A DNA stretch of 64,000 bases from the NCBI RefSeq assembly GCF_051594765.1, contig NZ_JBPPGJ010000021.1, positions 38,590 through 102,589 on the forward strand, given 5' to 3'. The position numbers and the translations under genes were made by a program. Shown piece after piece: positions 43,900 through 51,195 of this stretch (positions are counted from its first letter, which is position 1; each line of letters opens with the position of its first letter). The stretch is from Paenibacillus_AR sp051594765. GTDB lineage: Bacteria > Bacillota > Bacilli > Paenibacillales > NBRC-103111. A model generated the notes under the pieces. The model saw nothing but the letters and a program-made list of their open reading frames with translations, had not been told where the DNA came from and did not search any database.

Positions 43900-43972
43900 A
43901 AACGGAAGATTAGGACAAGCACGGATACCAGGGCGCACGGCCGGCCGTAGCTTCGTACGGGGGTAATGGAAG

Positions 43973-44545
43973 ATGGAAAGCTTAAAGCAGGCGATCACGA
44001 GTCAAGGCAGCGTTCAAGCGGGGCATGTGCTGCAGCTCGACTCCATATTGAACCATCAGGTGGAGCCGTCCATGATCATGGAGATGGGAGAAGAGTTTGC
44101 CCGCCGGTTCCGCGGAGAGGGCGTCACCAAGGTAGTGACCATCGAGTCCTCCGGCATCCCGATCGCATTCGCCGTGGCATACCGGCTAGAGGTTCCTATG
44201 ATCTTCGCCCGGCGCAAAAAGACGCTGACGACGGATGCGGACTCCTATTGCGAGCGGGTACCCTCCTTCACCAAGGGAATCGTAACGGATCTCATGATCT
44301 CCAAGAAGCTTCTGTCTCCCGGCGACCGGGTGCTGATCATCGACGATATCATCGCCAACGGTGATGCGGTCAAGGGAGTCATCCGGATCCTCCAGCAGGC
44401 AGAGTGCGAGCTGATCGGCCTGGGAGTCGCCGTGGAGAAGACTTTCCAGCCCGGGGCCGGAAGCCTCCGCGAAGCCGGGGTCCGAGTGGACTCGCTGGTG
44501 AAGATTGCCGGCGTCGAGAACGGCGAAGTGACCTTCGCGGACTGA
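43973..44545 (+). CDS. xpt: Xanthine phosphoribosyltransferase
   Basis: Purine salvage enzyme converting xanthine and PRPP to XMP; 190 residues. The PRPP-binding motif is VLIIDDIIANGDAVKG (about 122-137). The opening ESLKQAITSQGSVQAGHVLQLDSILNHQVEPSMI and ESSGIPIAFAVAYRLEVPMIFARRKK are characteristic of Xpt rather than adenine or hypoxanthine enzymes. The pbuX permease, often downstream in Bacillus, is absent here. Confidence 0.95.
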   Translation: MESLKQAITSQGSVQAGHVLQLDSILNHQVEPSMIMEMGEEFARRFRGEGVTKVVTIESSGIPIAFAVAYRLEVPMIFARRKKTLTTDADSYCERVPSFTKGIVTDLMISKKLLSPGDRVLIIDDIIANGDAVKGVIRILQQAECELIGLGVAVEKTFQPGAGSLREAGVRVDSLVKIAGVENGEVTFAD

Positions 44546-44652
44546 GCGGCTGCACGGCCGGGCAAGCAACATTTTCAAGGCCTGTTCGGCTTCCCGGGAC
44601 CGGGGTTTTCGATTATAATGGGTCTAACAAGGTACAGAGAGGAGGCATTGCT

Positions 44653-44970
44653 ATGGGTGATATGATGATCACGGCTGAATACCTGTTGACGAAGCTGGAA
44701 GAAGCGAAGAACCATTTTGAACGTGCCCTGGATTGCAAGCATACCGAATTCGACGACCTGTATCCCTATATGATTGAACATCCTCAATTTTTCTGGTATA
44801 AGCGTTACGTCGCTTGGTCGGAGCTTCTGACCATCGTGAAGCTGTGCAACGAGAACCGGATTGAATGGACGGCCCAGTTCTCCGAGAAGCAGGCGGAATA
44901 CATTGCGAAGCGCGTCATGTCCGCCAGCGTGCTGGACTATTGGTTTGAATCCCGCGAAACTGTCGGTTAA
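44653..44970 (+). CDS. Small cytosolic protein of unknown function
   Basis: A 105-residue helical protein (MGDMMITAEYLLTKLEEAKN start) with many aromatic residues in DLYPYMIEHPQFFWYKRYVAWSEL. It has no signal or membrane segment and no recognised family. AGGAGGC lies 6 nt before ATG 44653, an excellent ribosome site, so translation is likely. It stands alone between xpt and a strong terminator. Confidence 0.7.
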   Translation: MGDMMITAEYLLTKLEEAKNHFERALDCKHTEFDDLYPYMIEHPQFFWYKRYVAWSELLTIVKLCNENRIEWTAQFSEKQAEYIAKRVMSASVLDYWFESRETVG

Positions 44971-44997
44971 TCCCGGACTTATCCCATCGTATAAATG

Positions 44998-45036
44998 AAG
45001 ACCTGTAGCGGCGCAGCCGGCTGCAGGTCTTTTTTG
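44998..45036 (+). terminator. Terminator after the 105-residue protein gene
   Basis: AAGACCTG../..CAGGTCTT stem with an inner GGC/GCC part, followed by TTTTTT. Confidence 0.85.
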
Positions 45037-45058
45037 CGCGCCATCGTGAGCGAGTGCG

Positions 45059-45373
45059 TTAATCCGGCGCGTTCAGGCTCATGGATTCAATGTGGGCCTT
45101 CGTCTCCGGTGTTCCCAGCTTGTGGATCAAGCGGTAGATGTCCTGAAGACGCGCGTCATAGACATCATTCTCTCCGTCGTTGTGATACTCGATGTAAGGA
45201 GTGACGGCCCTCTGGGCGCTTCCGTTGTCCGCTTCCTCCTTCTCCTCGAACAGCTCCTCCAGCCGGTTGAGTTCCTCTTCGGTGGCTTCGATCTCGAACT
45301 CGAAGTTGGCGGCTTCCTTCTCCTGCACGATATCTCCGCTTCCGACGGAGATATAATAGGTTCTCTTGTTCAT
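45059..45373 (-). CDS. Small acidic protein of unknown function
   Basis: A 104-residue acidic protein (MNKRTYYISVGSGDIVQEKE start). The N-terminal strand pair is followed by a Glu-rich helix (EATEEELNRLEELFEEKEEAD) and a C-terminal helix with RLQDIYRLIHKLGTPETKAHIESM. The layout looks like a folded single domain, but no family is recognised. GGGAGGG lies 7 nt before the ATG at 45373. Confidence 0.7.
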   Translation of the reverse strand: MNKRTYYISVGSGDIVQEKEAANFEFEIEATEEELNRLEELFEEKEEADNGSAQRAVTPYIEYHNDGENDVYDARLQDIYRLIHKLGTPETKAHIESMSLNAPD

Positions 45374-45517
45374 CCTGCAGACCCTCCCGGAATGATCTTC
45401 CTAACCTGCTTATGATGCCCTTGTACGCGCGGAGGGATGCAGGGTTAATTGGAAATCTGCAACGGAGATAGGGTAACATAGATCTAAGGGTTCCATACGT
45501 GAAGGGAGGTGCGCCGG

Positions 45518-45721
45518 ATGATCACGGAGGAGGAGTTGGACCGGTACCGGCAGGAGGGGATCCGAGTCCGCGTAGAGCGGGATGCGGAGCCGGCCAATGA
45601 CGTTAGAGGTCTGGTCGTGGCGTGGGACAGCGAAACCGTCCTGCTGCGGAAGCTGAACCGCAAGCTCTTGAAGCTGCCGCGGGAGTACCGCTACAAGCCG
45701 GATTCGGAACCGAGGACTTGA
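45518..45721 (+). CDS. Small basic protein of unknown function
   Basis: A 67-residue protein, MITEEELDRYRQEGIRVRVERD onward, with a short beta core (RGLVVAWDSETVLLRKLN) that looks like a small barrel or Sm-like strand set, ending in a basic tail. No family recognised. GGGAGG lies 9 nt before ATG 45518; an overlapping GTG at 45509 lies inside the ribosome site and is unlikely. Confidence 0.6.
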   Translation: MITEEELDRYRQEGIRVRVERDAEPANDVRGLVVAWDSETVLLRKLNRKLLKLPREYRYKPDSEPRT

Positions 45722-45772
45722 TAAGCATCGGGGGGAGCAGCAGACTCCCCCGGGTGGCGATCGGACCGCTTC

Positions 45773-46219
45773 TTAATAGAGACGCTTGTAATAGAGCGTA
45801 GTCCCGGCGTACACCGCAAGGACGAACACCAGCACCCCGAAGAGGGTGATGGACAACCGGTAATCGAAGAAACCGCTCATGACGGCGCCGAAGGCCAGGC
45901 TGTAGAGCGTGATGGCAGAGCCTGCCGCTCCGGATTTCAGCTTGATCAGCTTGCTCCTCTCGTCATTCTCCTCGATATACATCTTCTTCAACGCCTCCGG
46001 ACTTTTCAGGACCGAGCGGAGCTTCGAGATGGTATAGAGGAGCACCACTTCCATCCCGAGGAATACGCCGATCTGCATGCCCTGGACGAAATCCTCCGCG
46101 CGGCCGGCAACGGACCGGTTGGCATAAATGGCGGTCAGCAGGAGAAGCAGGCTGAAGGCGCCGTTAAGGGAAATCAGGCTTTTCAGTCGTTTGGCTACTG
46201 CGGGTTGATAAGCTTCCAT
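45773..46219 (-). CDS. Four-helix membrane protein paired with XRE regulator
   Basis: A 148-residue protein with four hydrophobic helices (about 17-33, 47-65, 98-116, 122-142) and a charged cytoplasmic loop (KSPEALKKMYIEENDERSKLIKLKSG). This resembles small membrane proteins that repeatedly accompany a short XRE regulator in Firmicutes. Function unknown. It starts 6 bp after the regulator stop and is co-transcribed with it. Confidence 0.75.
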   Translation of the reverse strand: MEAYQPAVAKRLKSLISLNGAFSLLLLLTAIYANRSVAGRAEDFVQGMQIGVFLGMEVVLLYTISKLRSVLKSPEALKKMYIEENDERSKLIKLKSGAAGSAITLYSLAFGAVMSGFFDYRLSITLFGVLVFVLAVYAGTTLYYKRLY

Positions 46220-46225
46220 GATCTA

Positions 46226-46429
46226 TCATTCCTCCACATCGGTGAAATCGAATACGTCCTCAATCGTCAATTGAAAATAGCGGGCGATCTTGTAGGCAAG
46301 CACCAAGGACGCCGTATACTTCTCATTCTCCAGGGAAGTGATGGTCTGCCGCGTTACGCCGACGGCCTGGGCCAGCTCATCCTGGGAGATCTTGTTCTTC
46401 TTGCGCAGCTCCTGTATCCGGGTTTTCAT
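46226..46429 (-). CDS. Short XRE-family transcriptional regulator
   Basis: A 67-residue protein that is almost entirely one Cro/CI-type helix-turn-helix: ELRKKNKISQDELAQAVGVTRQTITSLENEKYTASLVLAYKIARYFQLTIEDVFDF. It has no sensor domain. AAGGAGG precedes the ATG. Tandem palindromic sites overlap its promoter, suggesting autoregulation, and the downstream membrane protein gene is in the same operon. Confidence 0.92.
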   Translation of the reverse strand: MKTRIQELRKKNKISQDELAQAVGVTRQTITSLENEKYTASLVLAYKIARYFQLTIEDVFDFTDVEE

Positions 46430-46473
46430 GTCTCCCTCCTTGCGAGGTCGTGTATAGTTGGCTTTACATTTTT

Positions 46474-46513
46474 AGTATAGTATGCTTTGCGGTTTTTGTA
46501 AAGTATACTTTGC
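46474..46513 (-). promoter_or_regulatory. Promoter and tandem operator of the XRE operon
   Basis: On the minus strand: -35 TTTACA (46502-46497), 17-bp spacer, -10 TATACT (46479-46474). A perfect palindrome AAAGTATACTTT (46500-46511) overlaps the -35. A related copy, ATAGTATGCTTTGC (46477-46490), lies 23 bp away, over the -10. Repressor binding here would block transcription (inference). Confidence 0.7.
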
Positions 46514-46559
46514 ATAAAAAGTTGTATGACCGTCTGTCTTCATACCGGCCAGAAAAAGT

Positions 46560-46588
46560 TTGACTTTATGATTTGTCCGTGGTATATT
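46560..46588 (+). promoter_or_regulatory. tRNA-Leu promoter
   Basis: -35 TTGACT at 46560-46565, 17-bp spacer, -10 TATATT at 46583-46588, 20 bp before the tRNA. Confidence 0.7.
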
Positions 46589-46607
46589 ACTTTTTGTCAC
46601 AAAACGT

Positions 46608-46694
46608 GCGGTCGTGGCGGAATTGGCAGACGCGCTAGATTCAGGTTCTAGTGGTGTAACAGCCGTGGAGGTTCGAGTCCTCTCGACCGCACCA
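46608..46694 (+). tRNA. tRNA-Leu (CAG)
   Basis: 87 nt with encoded CCA. Acceptor stem GCGGTCG pairs with CGACCGC; anticodon stem CTAGA/TCTAG encloses loop TTCAGGT, giving anticodon CAG (reads CUG). A long variable arm (class II) and the GGTTCGAGTCC T-arm are present. Confidence 0.96.
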
Positions 46695-46710
46695 TCTACA
46701 TAACACTCCC

Positions 46711-46736
46711 AAGCACCCCGACGAGGGGTGCTTTAT
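46711..46736 (+). terminator. Terminator after tRNA-Leu
   Basis: AGCACCCC/GGGGTGCT stem with a 5-nt loop, then TTTATT, 17 bp after the tRNA. Confidence 0.75.
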
Positions 46737-46763
46737 TGCATATGACCCTGTGAGAGGAAGGTA

Positions 46764-48488
46764 ATGATGATTAATTACAAAGACGAGCTGGCCCGCACGA
46801 TCGCTTCATTCCTGGAAGGTGTAGAGGCCGACGCGCTCAAGGACCTGATCGAGTACCCGCCGAATCCGGAGATGGGCGACTTCTCCATGCCCTGCTTCAA
46901 GCTGAGCAAGGCCCTCCGCAAGGCTCCGCAAGCCATCGCCGACGAGATCAAGAGCAAGCTGGAGGGAACGGCTCCCTTCGAGCGTGTGGAATCCGTATCG
47001 GGTTATCTGAACGTATTCGTGGACAAGAAGTCCTTCGCCTCCGAGGTGCTGCGTTCCGTGCTGTCCGCGGGAGACCGCTACGGCTCCTCCAGCCAGGGAG
47101 AAGGCAAGACCATCGTCATCGATTTCTCCTCGCCGAATATCGCCAAGCCGTTCCATGTGGGTCATCTGCGCTCCACCATGATCGGCAACGCGCTCTATCA
47201 GATTCACAGCTTCCTGGGCTACCAATGCGTCGGCGTCAATCACTTGGGCGACTGGGGAACCCAATTCGGCAAGCTGATCGTCGCTTATAAGAATGAGGGC
47301 AACAAGGAAGCCGTGGAAGAGGGCGGCATTCTGGAGCTGCTGCGCCTGTACGTGAAGTTCCACGACGACGCCGAGAAGAATCCGGAGATGGAAGAGGAAG
47401 CGCGCTCCTGGTTCGTGAAGCTGGAGCAGGGCGATGCCGAAGCGACCGAGCTCTGGAAGTGGTTCGTGGACATCAGCCTGAAGGAATTCAATAAGATCTA
47501 CGAGCTGCTGGGTGTCCGCTTCGATACCTATGCAGGCGAGAGCTTCTACAACGACAAGATGGGCGCTCCCATCCAAGAGATGAAGGACAAGGGGCTCTTG
47601 GTCGAGGACGACGGGGCGCTGCTGGTCCGGCTCGAGGACTACAACATGCCTCCGGCCCTGATGATCAAGAAGGATGGAGCCACCCTCTACCATACGCGCG
47701 ACGTGGCGGCGGCCATCTACCGGAAGAACACCTACAATTTCGATAAGTGTCTCTACGTCACGGGGGCGGCCCAGAGCCTGCACTTCAACCAATGGTTCAA
47801 GATCATCGAGCTGATGGGCTACGATTGGGCGAAGGACCTGGTCCATGTGCCGTTCGGACAGGTCAGTCTGGAGGGCGCCAAGCTGTCCACCCGCAAGGGC
47901 AACGTGGTTATGCTGGAGGAGCTCCTGACCAAGTCGGTGGACCGTGTCCGGGAGATTATCGACGAGAAGAACCCGGACATGCCCAACAAGGAAGAGGTGG
48001 CCCGTCAGGTCGGCGTCGGCGCCATCGTCTTCAACGATCTGTCCACCAACCGGATCAAGGACGTGGTCTTCTCCTGGGAGGAGGCGCTGAACTTCGAAGG
48101 CGAGACCGGCCCGTACGTCCAGTACACCCACGCCCGGGCATGCAGCGTTCTGCGTCAGGTGAACGGCACCTCCAGCATCGCCTTGGAAACTTCGCTTGAT
48201 CGGATCGATCCGGAGCACCTTCAGAATGCGGAAGCCCAGCTGGTGCTGAAGGAGCTGTACGTGTTCGGGGAACGGATCCAATCGGCCATGAATAAGCTGG
48301 AGCCGTCCATCGTCAGCCGCTACCTGGTGGATCTGGCACAAGCGTTCAACCGGTTCTATCATGCCTGCAAGATCCGCGTCGAGGACGAGACCGTCCGCAA
48401 CGCCCGTCTGGCTTTGGTCAAAGCCGTACAAATTACGCTCCGCAACGGACTTCGCCTGATCGGCCTGGAGTCGCCGGAGCAGATCTAA
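46764..48488 (+). CDS. argS: Arginyl-tRNA synthetase
   Basis: Class I synthetase charging tRNA-Arg, 574 residues. The HIGH-type motif reads SSPNIAKPFHVGHLRST (about 118-134), followed by GVNHLGDWGTQFGKL. The second signature is the ArgS variant GAKLSTRKGNVV. The anticodon-binding domain closes with LVDLAQAFNRFYHACKI and RLALVKAVQITLRNGLRLIGLESPEQI. AGGAAGG lies just upstream; ATG 46764 or ATG 46767 may be used. No delta subunit or yqzE homologue is directly coupled. Confidence 0.96.
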   Translation: MMINYKDELARTIASFLEGVEADALKDLIEYPPNPEMGDFSMPCFKLSKALRKAPQAIADEIKSKLEGTAPFERVESVSGYLNVFVDKKSFASEVLRSVLSAGDRYGSSSQGEGKTIVIDFSSPNIAKPFHVGHLRSTMIGNALYQIHSFLGYQCVGVNHLGDWGTQFGKLIVAYKNEGNKEAVEEGGILELLRLYVKFHDDAEKNPEMEEEARSWFVKLEQGDAEATELWKWFVDISLKEFNKIYELLGVRFDTYAGESFYNDKMGAPIQEMKDKGLLVEDDGALLVRLEDYNMPPALMIKKDGATLYHTRDVAAAIYRKNTYNFDKCLYVTGAAQSLHFNQWFKIIELMGYDWAKDLVHVPFGQVSLEGAKLSTRKGNVVMLEELLTKSVDRVREIIDEKNPDMPNKEEVARQVGVGAIVFNDLSTNRIKDVVFSWEEALNFEGETGPYVQYTHARACSVLRQVNGTSSIALETSLDRIDPEHLQNAEAQLVLKELYVFGERIQSAMNKLEPSIVSRYLVDLAQAFNRFYHACKIRVEDETVRNARLALVKAVQITLRNGLRLIGLESPEQI

Positions 48489-48500
48489 CTAAGCATAGGT

Positions 48501-48550
48501 GGACCCGGGGCAGCTCGCAGGAGCTTGCTCCGGGTCCTTCTTTGCGTTTA
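48501..48550 (+). terminator. Terminator after argS
   Basis: GGACCCGG (48501-48508) pairs with CCGGGTCC (48540-48547), with an inner AGCTC/GAGCT stem, then TTCTTTG. Confidence 0.75.
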
Positions 48551-48617
48551 GCGGACCGGATAGCAGGAAATGCTAGAGAGAGGATGATGCGAGGAAAGGC
48601 AGCGTGAGAACAAGCAG

Positions 48618-48842
48618 ATGGCCAAAAGCGATGATCTGGTCAAGTATATTACCCAGCAGGTCGTGACCTACATCGATACGCCGCGGGAGGTCCGGCGGCA
48701 GATGCGTCAGGAGCGACGAAGCAAGAGGAGGGAGGAGCCCTGGTCCTCCAGGTGGTTCGGGCTCCTTCCCTTATCACTGAAGCTGATCTTCGGCAAAAAA
48801 AGAGCCGGCACATATCCCTGGGACAGGGACCGGCCGGACTGA
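48618..48842 (+). CDS. YqzE-family protein
   Basis: A 74-residue protein matching B. subtilis YqzE: DDLVKYITQQVVTYIDTPREVRRQMRQERRSKR, then WSSRWFGLLPLSLKLIFGKKR. Basic with a short hydrophobic C-terminal segment. YqzE normally lies at the end of the comG operon; here it follows argS and no com genes are near. The ribosome site is weak. Function unknown. Confidence 0.75.
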   Translation: MAKSDDLVKYITQQVVTYIDTPREVRRQMRQERRSKRREEPWSSRWFGLLPLSLKLIFGKKRAGTYPWDRDRPD

Positions 48843-48848
48843 AGTCCG

Positions 48849-48894
48849 AAAAGCTGCGGGAGCCGATGCGGACATCGGAGTCCGCAGCTTTTCA
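48849..48894. terminator. Bidirectional terminator
   Basis: AAAAGCTGCGG (48849-48859) pairs with CCGCAGCTTTT (48882-48892), with an inner CCGATG/CATCGG stem. It lies between convergent genes. Confidence 0.8.
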
Positions 48895-48918
48895 TCTATA
48901 GGAGGAAGAGGAGAAATA

Positions 48919-50004
48919 TCAAGATGGAGGGGAATAATATCCGCCTAACCGGACCGTGTCCGGGAATGCGGCATATCGCGGCCCGTTATGCTCCAGGCGG
49001 ACGTAAGGCTCGCCTCCGGACCACAGATGGTACCCGCTGACGGCCAAGGGATACAAGGCGATCCCGTCATACCACTTGCCGGAGTAGGTAACCTCGGCCG
49101 CCGGCCCGGACAGCTTCGACTGAAGCCGGTCGAAGGCGGGAGCGGCCATGGGCTTGCCTTTCAGCCAGGTCGGCCGGAGGAACGGATCATGCGCCTCCCA
49201 TTCTGCCGAGGAGGCGATGCCTCCCGATGGAGAGGAAGCGCTCTCCTTGAGACCGGAGCCGGAGAGTTCCTTCTCGCGCTCCAGCCACCCGGTCACATCG
49301 GGCAGCTCCTCGCCGGTCTTGGCGTCGTAATACCGGCTGCCCTCTTGGGTCTCCACCTGCCACACGGCTTGGAGAGGAGGGACGTACCAGCGCTGCAGCT
49401 TCAAAGGGGGCTGGCTCAAGAAGGTGTAATACTTCATGGATGCATCTATAAGTCCCCGCTGCACCAGGCTGTGGTACAGCGTCTCCATGCTGAACAAGGG
49501 CGTTTCGCCGGTGCCGTATTCCGTCAGCTTGTAGGTGCCGTCCTCCATGGAGGCGATCACCAGATAGCCCAGCTCCTGGCCCGAGGAGCGGAGAACCACA
49601 ACCCAGCCATGGGTTCCGGGTCCCAAGGGGTAGACGTCCCACTTCGCTTGGCTCCAAGTCTCGAAGCCCTTCTCCTTGGATAAGGAGGCGACCCACTGCC
49701 GGATCTGCTCCTCCATGGCGGGATCATGGGCAGCCGTTTGCGCGGTCTCCGGCGGGGAGGAAGCTGCAGCGGAGCGTCCGGATGCGGGAGCCGGAGTATC
49801 CGCGTGGGTACCGGTGCCGGGATTGGGCGCGGCCGCAGGCTGCTTGGGCGCGGAGGTTGCGGCAGGTCCTTCGGCGATCGTGATGGCAGGTGCGGAAGAA
49901 GCGCTTTCGGTTGTTTCGTTGCCGAGAGCTGTCAGCGTCACGGGAGCCAGCAGCATAGCTGCGGAGCAGAAGCCGATGACGGACAGCCGGAGAGTCCATT
50001 TCAA
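48919..50004 (-). CDS. Secreted protein of unknown function
   Basis: A 361-residue exported protein. The signal peptide (MKWTLRLSVIGFCSAAMLLA, cleavage near TALG) is followed by a low-complexity Ala/Pro/Thr/Ser linker (about 35-95), then a mixed alpha/beta region (about 98-350) with many Trp/Tyr residues (GFETWSQAKWDVYPLGPGTHGWVV; WQVETQEGSRYYDAKTGEEL). The second half contains a PepSY-like pattern (AVWQVETQEGSRYYDAKTGE), which is suggestive but not firm. No catalytic motif is recognised. It is probably cell-wall associated. Confidence 0.7.
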   Translation of the reverse strand: MKWTLRLSVIGFCSAAMLLAPVTLTALGNETTESASSAPAITIAEGPAATSAPKQPAAAPNPGTGTHADTPAPASGRSAAASSPPETAQTAAHDPAMEEQIRQWVASLSKEKGFETWSQAKWDVYPLGPGTHGWVVVLRSSGQELGYLVIASMEDGTYKLTEYGTGETPLFSMETLYHSLVQRGLIDASMKYYTFLSQPPLKLQRWYVPPLQAVWQVETQEGSRYYDAKTGEELPDVTGWLEREKELSGSGLKESASSPSGGIASSAEWEAHDPFLRPTWLKGKPMAAPAFDRLQSKLSGPAAEVTYSGKWYDGIALYPLAVSGYHLWSGGEPYVRLEHNGPRYAAFPDTVRLGGYYSPPS

Positions 50005-50118
50005 ATGCCTTCACCTTCTCATCCGTTGTGGTTGCGGTGATTGGTTTCATTGTATCGGAAGTCTAGCAAAAAGTTTGTTTCTTTGTGATGGTAGGTGCTG
50101 CGTTTTTTTTGAGAACAT

Positions 50119-51195
50119 TTATCGATTGGCGTCTATCGCTGTCCTGAGCCCCTCTGCCAGGTGAAAGAATCCGCAGTTGATGACGGATACGTGGATGCGG
50201 GGACGGTACTGCCAATCGATCTCCTGCTCCCGGCTCTTGTACTGCTCCAGCACCTCCGGCTTCTTATCGGGCTCAACGGTCCGGAGCAGCTCGCCGAAAT
50301 AATCATCGATCCGGCTCCACTCCTCCTTCAGCCGCCTCCAGGCGTCCTCGGACCAGCGGTGGTCATACCGCTTGATCTTCTGCTCCAGATAATTCTCCAC
50401 CATCTCCACCGCCGCGCCAATGGGGATGGGAGCAGGCTCCAGATGAATGTTGGATGGCAGCTGGGGACTCATGCTCTTGCGCCGGACCCGGTCGAAGAAC
50501 CGTTCGACGATCTGCCCCGTTCCCAGGTGGATGCCGAAGGAATGAAGCTCGTCGCGCTTCATATCGCAGATAAATTCCACCTTCAGGTTGACGCAGAGCC
50601 AGGTGCTGTAGCCCATGGAAGCGTAGGGGTTCCGGTCGGCCGGCCGCAGCTCCTCGAACAGACGGACGAACTTCCCCCGGTTCTGCACGACACCGAACAG
50701 CTGGTCCAGGCGGCGGCTGCCGAACATCATGACGTCGCTCGGCACACGTCCCACCGGAGCGGCGGGCGCGACGCCGAAGTAGCGCCCGAGGATGCTGTCC
50801 CCGGCTGGCGCACTCGCGGCGCCGCCGGACATGACGCCGCCGGGAACGGCGCCGGCCGGTGGCCCGCCCGTCGGAGGCCCGCCGGCTGCAGCCCCGCTGG
50901 CCGGAGTGCCGGACGGGCTGCCGACTCCCGCTGCAGCCGGCCGGATCGGGATGCCGACGGGGACATTCGGTTTGGCATGCACCGCCTCGGGATCGAAGAC
51001 GAACTTGAAGAGCATCGGCTCCGGAGCGGCGCCTGTCCGTTCCACGAAGCTCCAATAGTAGGACCGGTTCATCAGGTCCTTGTCGGCTTCGGGGGAGAGG
51101 CGCACGGTGACGTGGCCGTCTCCTTTTTCCACCAGCTGGCAGCCCGTGGCCTCCAGGTACCTCATCACAAAACGCTCGATGGTCTGCCGGTTCAC
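50119..51195 (-). CDS. yqhG: YqhG-family protein with Gly/Pro/Ala-rich insert
   Basis: A 358-residue protein resembling B. subtilis YqhG (about 260 residues): TIERFVMRYLEATGCQLVEKGDGHVTVRLSPEADKDLMNRSYYWSFVE at the start, then MMFGSRRLDQLFGVVQNRGKF and YSTWLCVNLKVEFICDMKRDELHSFGIHLGTG. The extra length is a collagen-like Gly/Pro/Ala insert (about 76-152). Function unknown. It overlaps the upstream helicase gene by 4 bp, as YqhG does its partner in Bacillus, so a shared task is likely. Confidence 0.85.
   Translation of the reverse strand: MNRQTIERFVMRYLEATGCQLVEKGDGHVTVRLSPEADKDLMNRSYYWSFVERTGAAPEPMLFKFVFDPEAVHAKPNVPVGIPIRPAAAGVGSPSGTPASGAAAGGPPTGGPPAGAVPGGVMSGGAASAPAGDSILGRYFGVAPAAPVGRVPSDVMMFGSRRLDQLFGVVQNRGKFVRLFEELRPADRNPYASMGYSTWLCVNLKVEFICDMKRDELHSFGIHLGTGQIVERFFDRVRRKSMSPQLPSNIHLEPAPIPIGAAVEMVENYLEQKIKRYDHRWSEDAWRRLKEEWSRIDDYFGELLRTVEPDKKPEVLEQYKSREQEIDWQYRPRIHVSVINCGFFHLAEGLRTAIDANR

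Noticed and set aside
43900..43972. Purine riboswitch upstream of xpt
   Set aside because: The leader is only about 67 nt and lacks the conserved core seen before Bacillus xpt.
46806..48431. 541-codon open frame on the minus strand opposite argS
   Set aside because: It mirrors argS codon by codon; long antisense frames are common in GC-rich genes, and argS is certain.
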